Below are positions 62,505 to 64,000 of a DNA stretch of 64,000 nt, piece by piece. Position numbers and translations under genes: made by a program. The stretch is from the NCBI RefSeq assembly GCF_016909495.1, contig NZ_JAFBFW010000003.1:1-64000 (forward strand), written 5' to 3'. The stretch's first letter is position 1; every line of letters starts with the position of its first letter. Below the pieces are notes generated by a model. The model was not told where the DNA came from. It saw only the letters and a program-made list of their open reading frames with translations, and did not search any database. This DNA is from Pantoea coffeiphila. GTDB taxonomy: Bacteria > Pseudomonadota > Gammaproteobacteria > Enterobacterales > Enterobacteriaceae.

Positions 62505-63165
62505 ATTTATTGATACCGCCATCACCGGCGATCAGTTCCTGCTGGCGCTGTACGACACGCTGATCATGGTCAGCGTCTCGCTGGGCTTTGGCGCGCTGCT
62601 CGGCATCCCGCTGGGCATCGTGCTGGTGCTGTGCCGCCCCGGTGGCATTCTGCCGAACGGCACGCTGCACCAGATCCTTAATCCAGTGGTGAATATCCTG
62701 CGCTCGCTGCCGTTTATCATCCTGCTGATCACCATTCTGCCGGTCACCCGTTGGCTGGTCGGCACCACCATCGGCACCCCCGGTGCGATTGTGCCGCTGG
62801 TGGTGTTTATCGCCCCCTATATTGCCCGGCTGGTGGAAAGCTCGTTGCTGGAGGTGGGTGACGGCATTCTCGAATCCGCCAACGCCATGGGTGCCAGCAC
62901 CTTTCAGACCATCTGGCACTTTATGCTGCCGGAGGCCGCATCATCGCTGATCCTCGCGCTGACCACCGCCACCATCGGCCTGCTGGGTGCCACCGCGATG
63001 GCGGGCACCGTTGGCGGCGGCGGCATCGGCGACCTGGCCATCACCTACGGCTACCAGCGTTTTGATGCCTTTGCCACGCTGAGCACCGCGCTGGTGCTGA
63101 TCGTTATCGTGCAGCTTTTACAGACCTTCGGCACGCGTCTGGCGCGCCGGATACGTCGCGAATAA
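62497..63165 (+). CDS. MetI-type ABC transporter permease
   Basis: A 222-residue permease (E. coli MetI 217) with five helices and the coupling region ESANAMGASTFQTIWHFMLP (about 126-145), followed by the gate motif GLLGATAMAGTVGGGGIGDL (20 residues) typical of MetI. It overlaps the ATPase gene by 8 bases and is followed by luxS-like after 17 bases. Confidence 0.93.
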   Translation: MFEFIDTAITGDQFLLALYDTLIMVSVSLGFGALLGIPLGIVLVLCRPGGILPNGTLHQILNPVVNILRSLPFIILLITILPVTRWLVGTTIGTPGAIVPLVVFIAPYIARLVESSLLEVGDGILESANAMGASTFQTIWHFMLPEAASSLILALTTATIGLLGATAMAGTVGGGGIGDLAITYGYQRFDAFATLSTALVLIVIVQLLQTFGTRLARRIRRE

Positions 63166-63182
63166 TCGTAAGGAGAAACCGT

Positions 63183-63647
63183 ATGCCAGTAGTAGAGAGC
63201 TTTACCCTCGACCACAACAAAGTCATCGCCCCGTATGTGCGGGTGGCCGGTAATGAAAAACACGCGCTGGGCAGCGTGGTGGAAAAATATGACCTGCGCC
63301 TGCTGCAGCCGAATGCGGATGCCATCCCGACCGCCGCGCTGCACACGCTGGAGCACCTGCTGGCCTTTGGCCTGCGTGAAGAGCTGGACGGCGTGATCGA
63401 CATTTCCCCGATGGGCTGCCGCACCGGCTTCTATCTCATCCTGTGGGATAACCGCGATCCGAAAACCATCGCTACCGCGCTGACCCGCGTGCTGGAGCGG
63501 GTGGTTGATGCCACCGACGTACCGGCGGTGACGCCGCTGGAGTGCGGCAACTATCGCGATCACTCGCTGTTCTCGGCGAAAGAGTATGCGCGCCAGGTGC
63601 TGGCGGCCGGGATCAGTACTGACGCCTTTTCCCGTCAGGTGGTTTGA
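63183..63647 (+). CDS. LuxS-family protein (S-ribosylhomocysteinase-like)
   Basis: A 154-residue protein clearly of the LuxS family, about 17 residues shorter than E. coli LuxS and quite divergent. The active site is complete: H54 and H58 with E57 in HTLEHL, C79 in SPMGCRTGFY, and the third metal ligand C121 in LECGNYRDHSL. LuxS cleaves S-ribosylhomocysteine to homocysteine and DPD, the precursor of autoinducer-2. The canonical luxS of enterobacteria is next to gshA, so this is probably a second, specialised copy. It lies inside a MetQNI-type importer operon, with AAGGAG before the ATG, and overlaps the SDR gene start (TGATG). Confidence 0.9.
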   Translation: MPVVESFTLDHNKVIAPYVRVAGNEKHALGSVVEKYDLRLLQPNADAIPTAALHTLEHLLAFGLREELDGVIDISPMGCRTGFYLILWDNRDPKTIATALTRVLERVVDATDVPAVTPLECGNYRDHSLFSAKEYARQVLAAGISTDAFSRQVV

Positions 63648-64000
63648 TGGTTGCCATCGATCTCCGGGGGCAGACGGCGGTGGTCACCGGCGGCCTGCAG
63701 GGAATCGGGCGGGCCATTGCCGAGCTGCTGCATCAGGCCGGTGCCAGCGTGGTGGTGGGCGACATCGCCATCACCGCACGGGAAACCGGCGACCGCTGGC
63801 TGTGGCTGCCCTGCGATATCGCCCGACCTGAACAGGCGGGTGAGCTGATTGCCGTGGCGCAGCAGCAGTTTGGCCGCGTGGATATCCTGGTCAACAGCTG
63901 CGGCGTGTCGGCGATGAGCCGCATCGACGAGCTGGATGAGGCGGCCTGGCAGCGCATCCTCGACGTGAACGTCAAGGGCGTTGGCTACGCCTCGCAGGCC
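63647..64000 (+). CDS. Short-chain dehydrogenase/reductase, 5' part (cut by window end)
   Basis: The first 118 codons of an SDR-family oxidoreductase. The nucleotide-binding motif TGGLQGIGRA is at residues 14-23; the motif D-x-x near CDIARPEQ binds the adenine; NSCG at about residue 84 replaces the usual NNAG, and WQRILDVNVKG follows. The catalytic Ser-Tyr-Lys lies beyond the window. The start ATG overlaps the luxS-like stop codon (TGATG), so the genes are co-translated. The product could oxidise or reduce the sugar-derived product of the LuxS-like enzyme (inference). Confidence 0.88.
   Translation, partial: MVAIDLRGQTAVVTGGLQGIGRAIAELLHQAGASVVVGDIAITARETGDRWLWLPCDIARPEQAGELIAVAQQQFGRVDILVNSCGVSAMSRIDELDEAAWQRILDVNVKGVGYASQA

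Overview
The window is a chromosomal segment of an enterobacterium, most likely Erwiniaceae (Erwinia or Pantoea-like). Most proteins are close in sequence and length to Escherichia coli orthologues, and the order follows the E. coli metA to tyrB region with several substitutions. The species cannot be fixed from sequence reading alone.

Layout. 1-130: 3' end of an rRNA operon (5S) and its terminator. 473-2745: a porin and metA behind tandem MetJ boxes. 3091-10443: the glyoxylate operon aceBAK, a lipid-type acyltransferase/CDP-diglyceride synthase pair at the place of E. coli arpA, and iclR; both aceB and iclR have a matching IclR operator. 10643-14326: metH. 14323-21501: a GntR-controlled ABC importer with a cytoplasmic phosphoesterase, then yjbB (Na/Pi family). 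21814-24683: a BASS-family transporter and lysC with its lysine riboswitch and promoter. 25016-31059: pgi and the exopolysaccharide-associated operon yjbEFGH. 31262-34768: an unusual three-gene insert (unknown protein, cysteine desulfurase, class I aminotransferase), then psiE. 35364-42834: the divergent maltose regulon malGFE / malK-lamB-malM. 43003-52852: ubiCA, plsB, dgkA, lexA-dinF, yjbJ, zur, an orphan antitoxin with a collapsed toxin gene, dusA and pspG. 53076-59076: qorA, dnaB, an Lrp/AsnC regulator, a YitT-family membrane protein, tyrB, an 8-bp tandem repeat array, yjbQ. 59250-64000: an aminotransferase diverging from a metQ-metN-metI-like operon that carries a second-type luxS gene and an SDR gene cut by the window end.

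Working together. Several blocks concern sulfur amino acids (metA, metH, lysC in the aspartate family, tyrB, and the metQNI-luxS cluster). Others concern phosphate (ABC importer plus phosphoesterase, yjbB, psiE), carbon (aceBAK/iclR, mal regulon, pgi) and phospholipids (plsB, dgkA, the acyltransferase/cdsA-like pair).

The parts most likely to hold undescribed biology are the luxS-like gene embedded in a methionine-type importer operon (60670-64000), the three-gene insert at 31262-34768, the importer/phosphoesterase/yjbB block, and several strong unexplained repeats and palindromes (21597-21698, 34819-34847, 56194-56232, 58381-58500).
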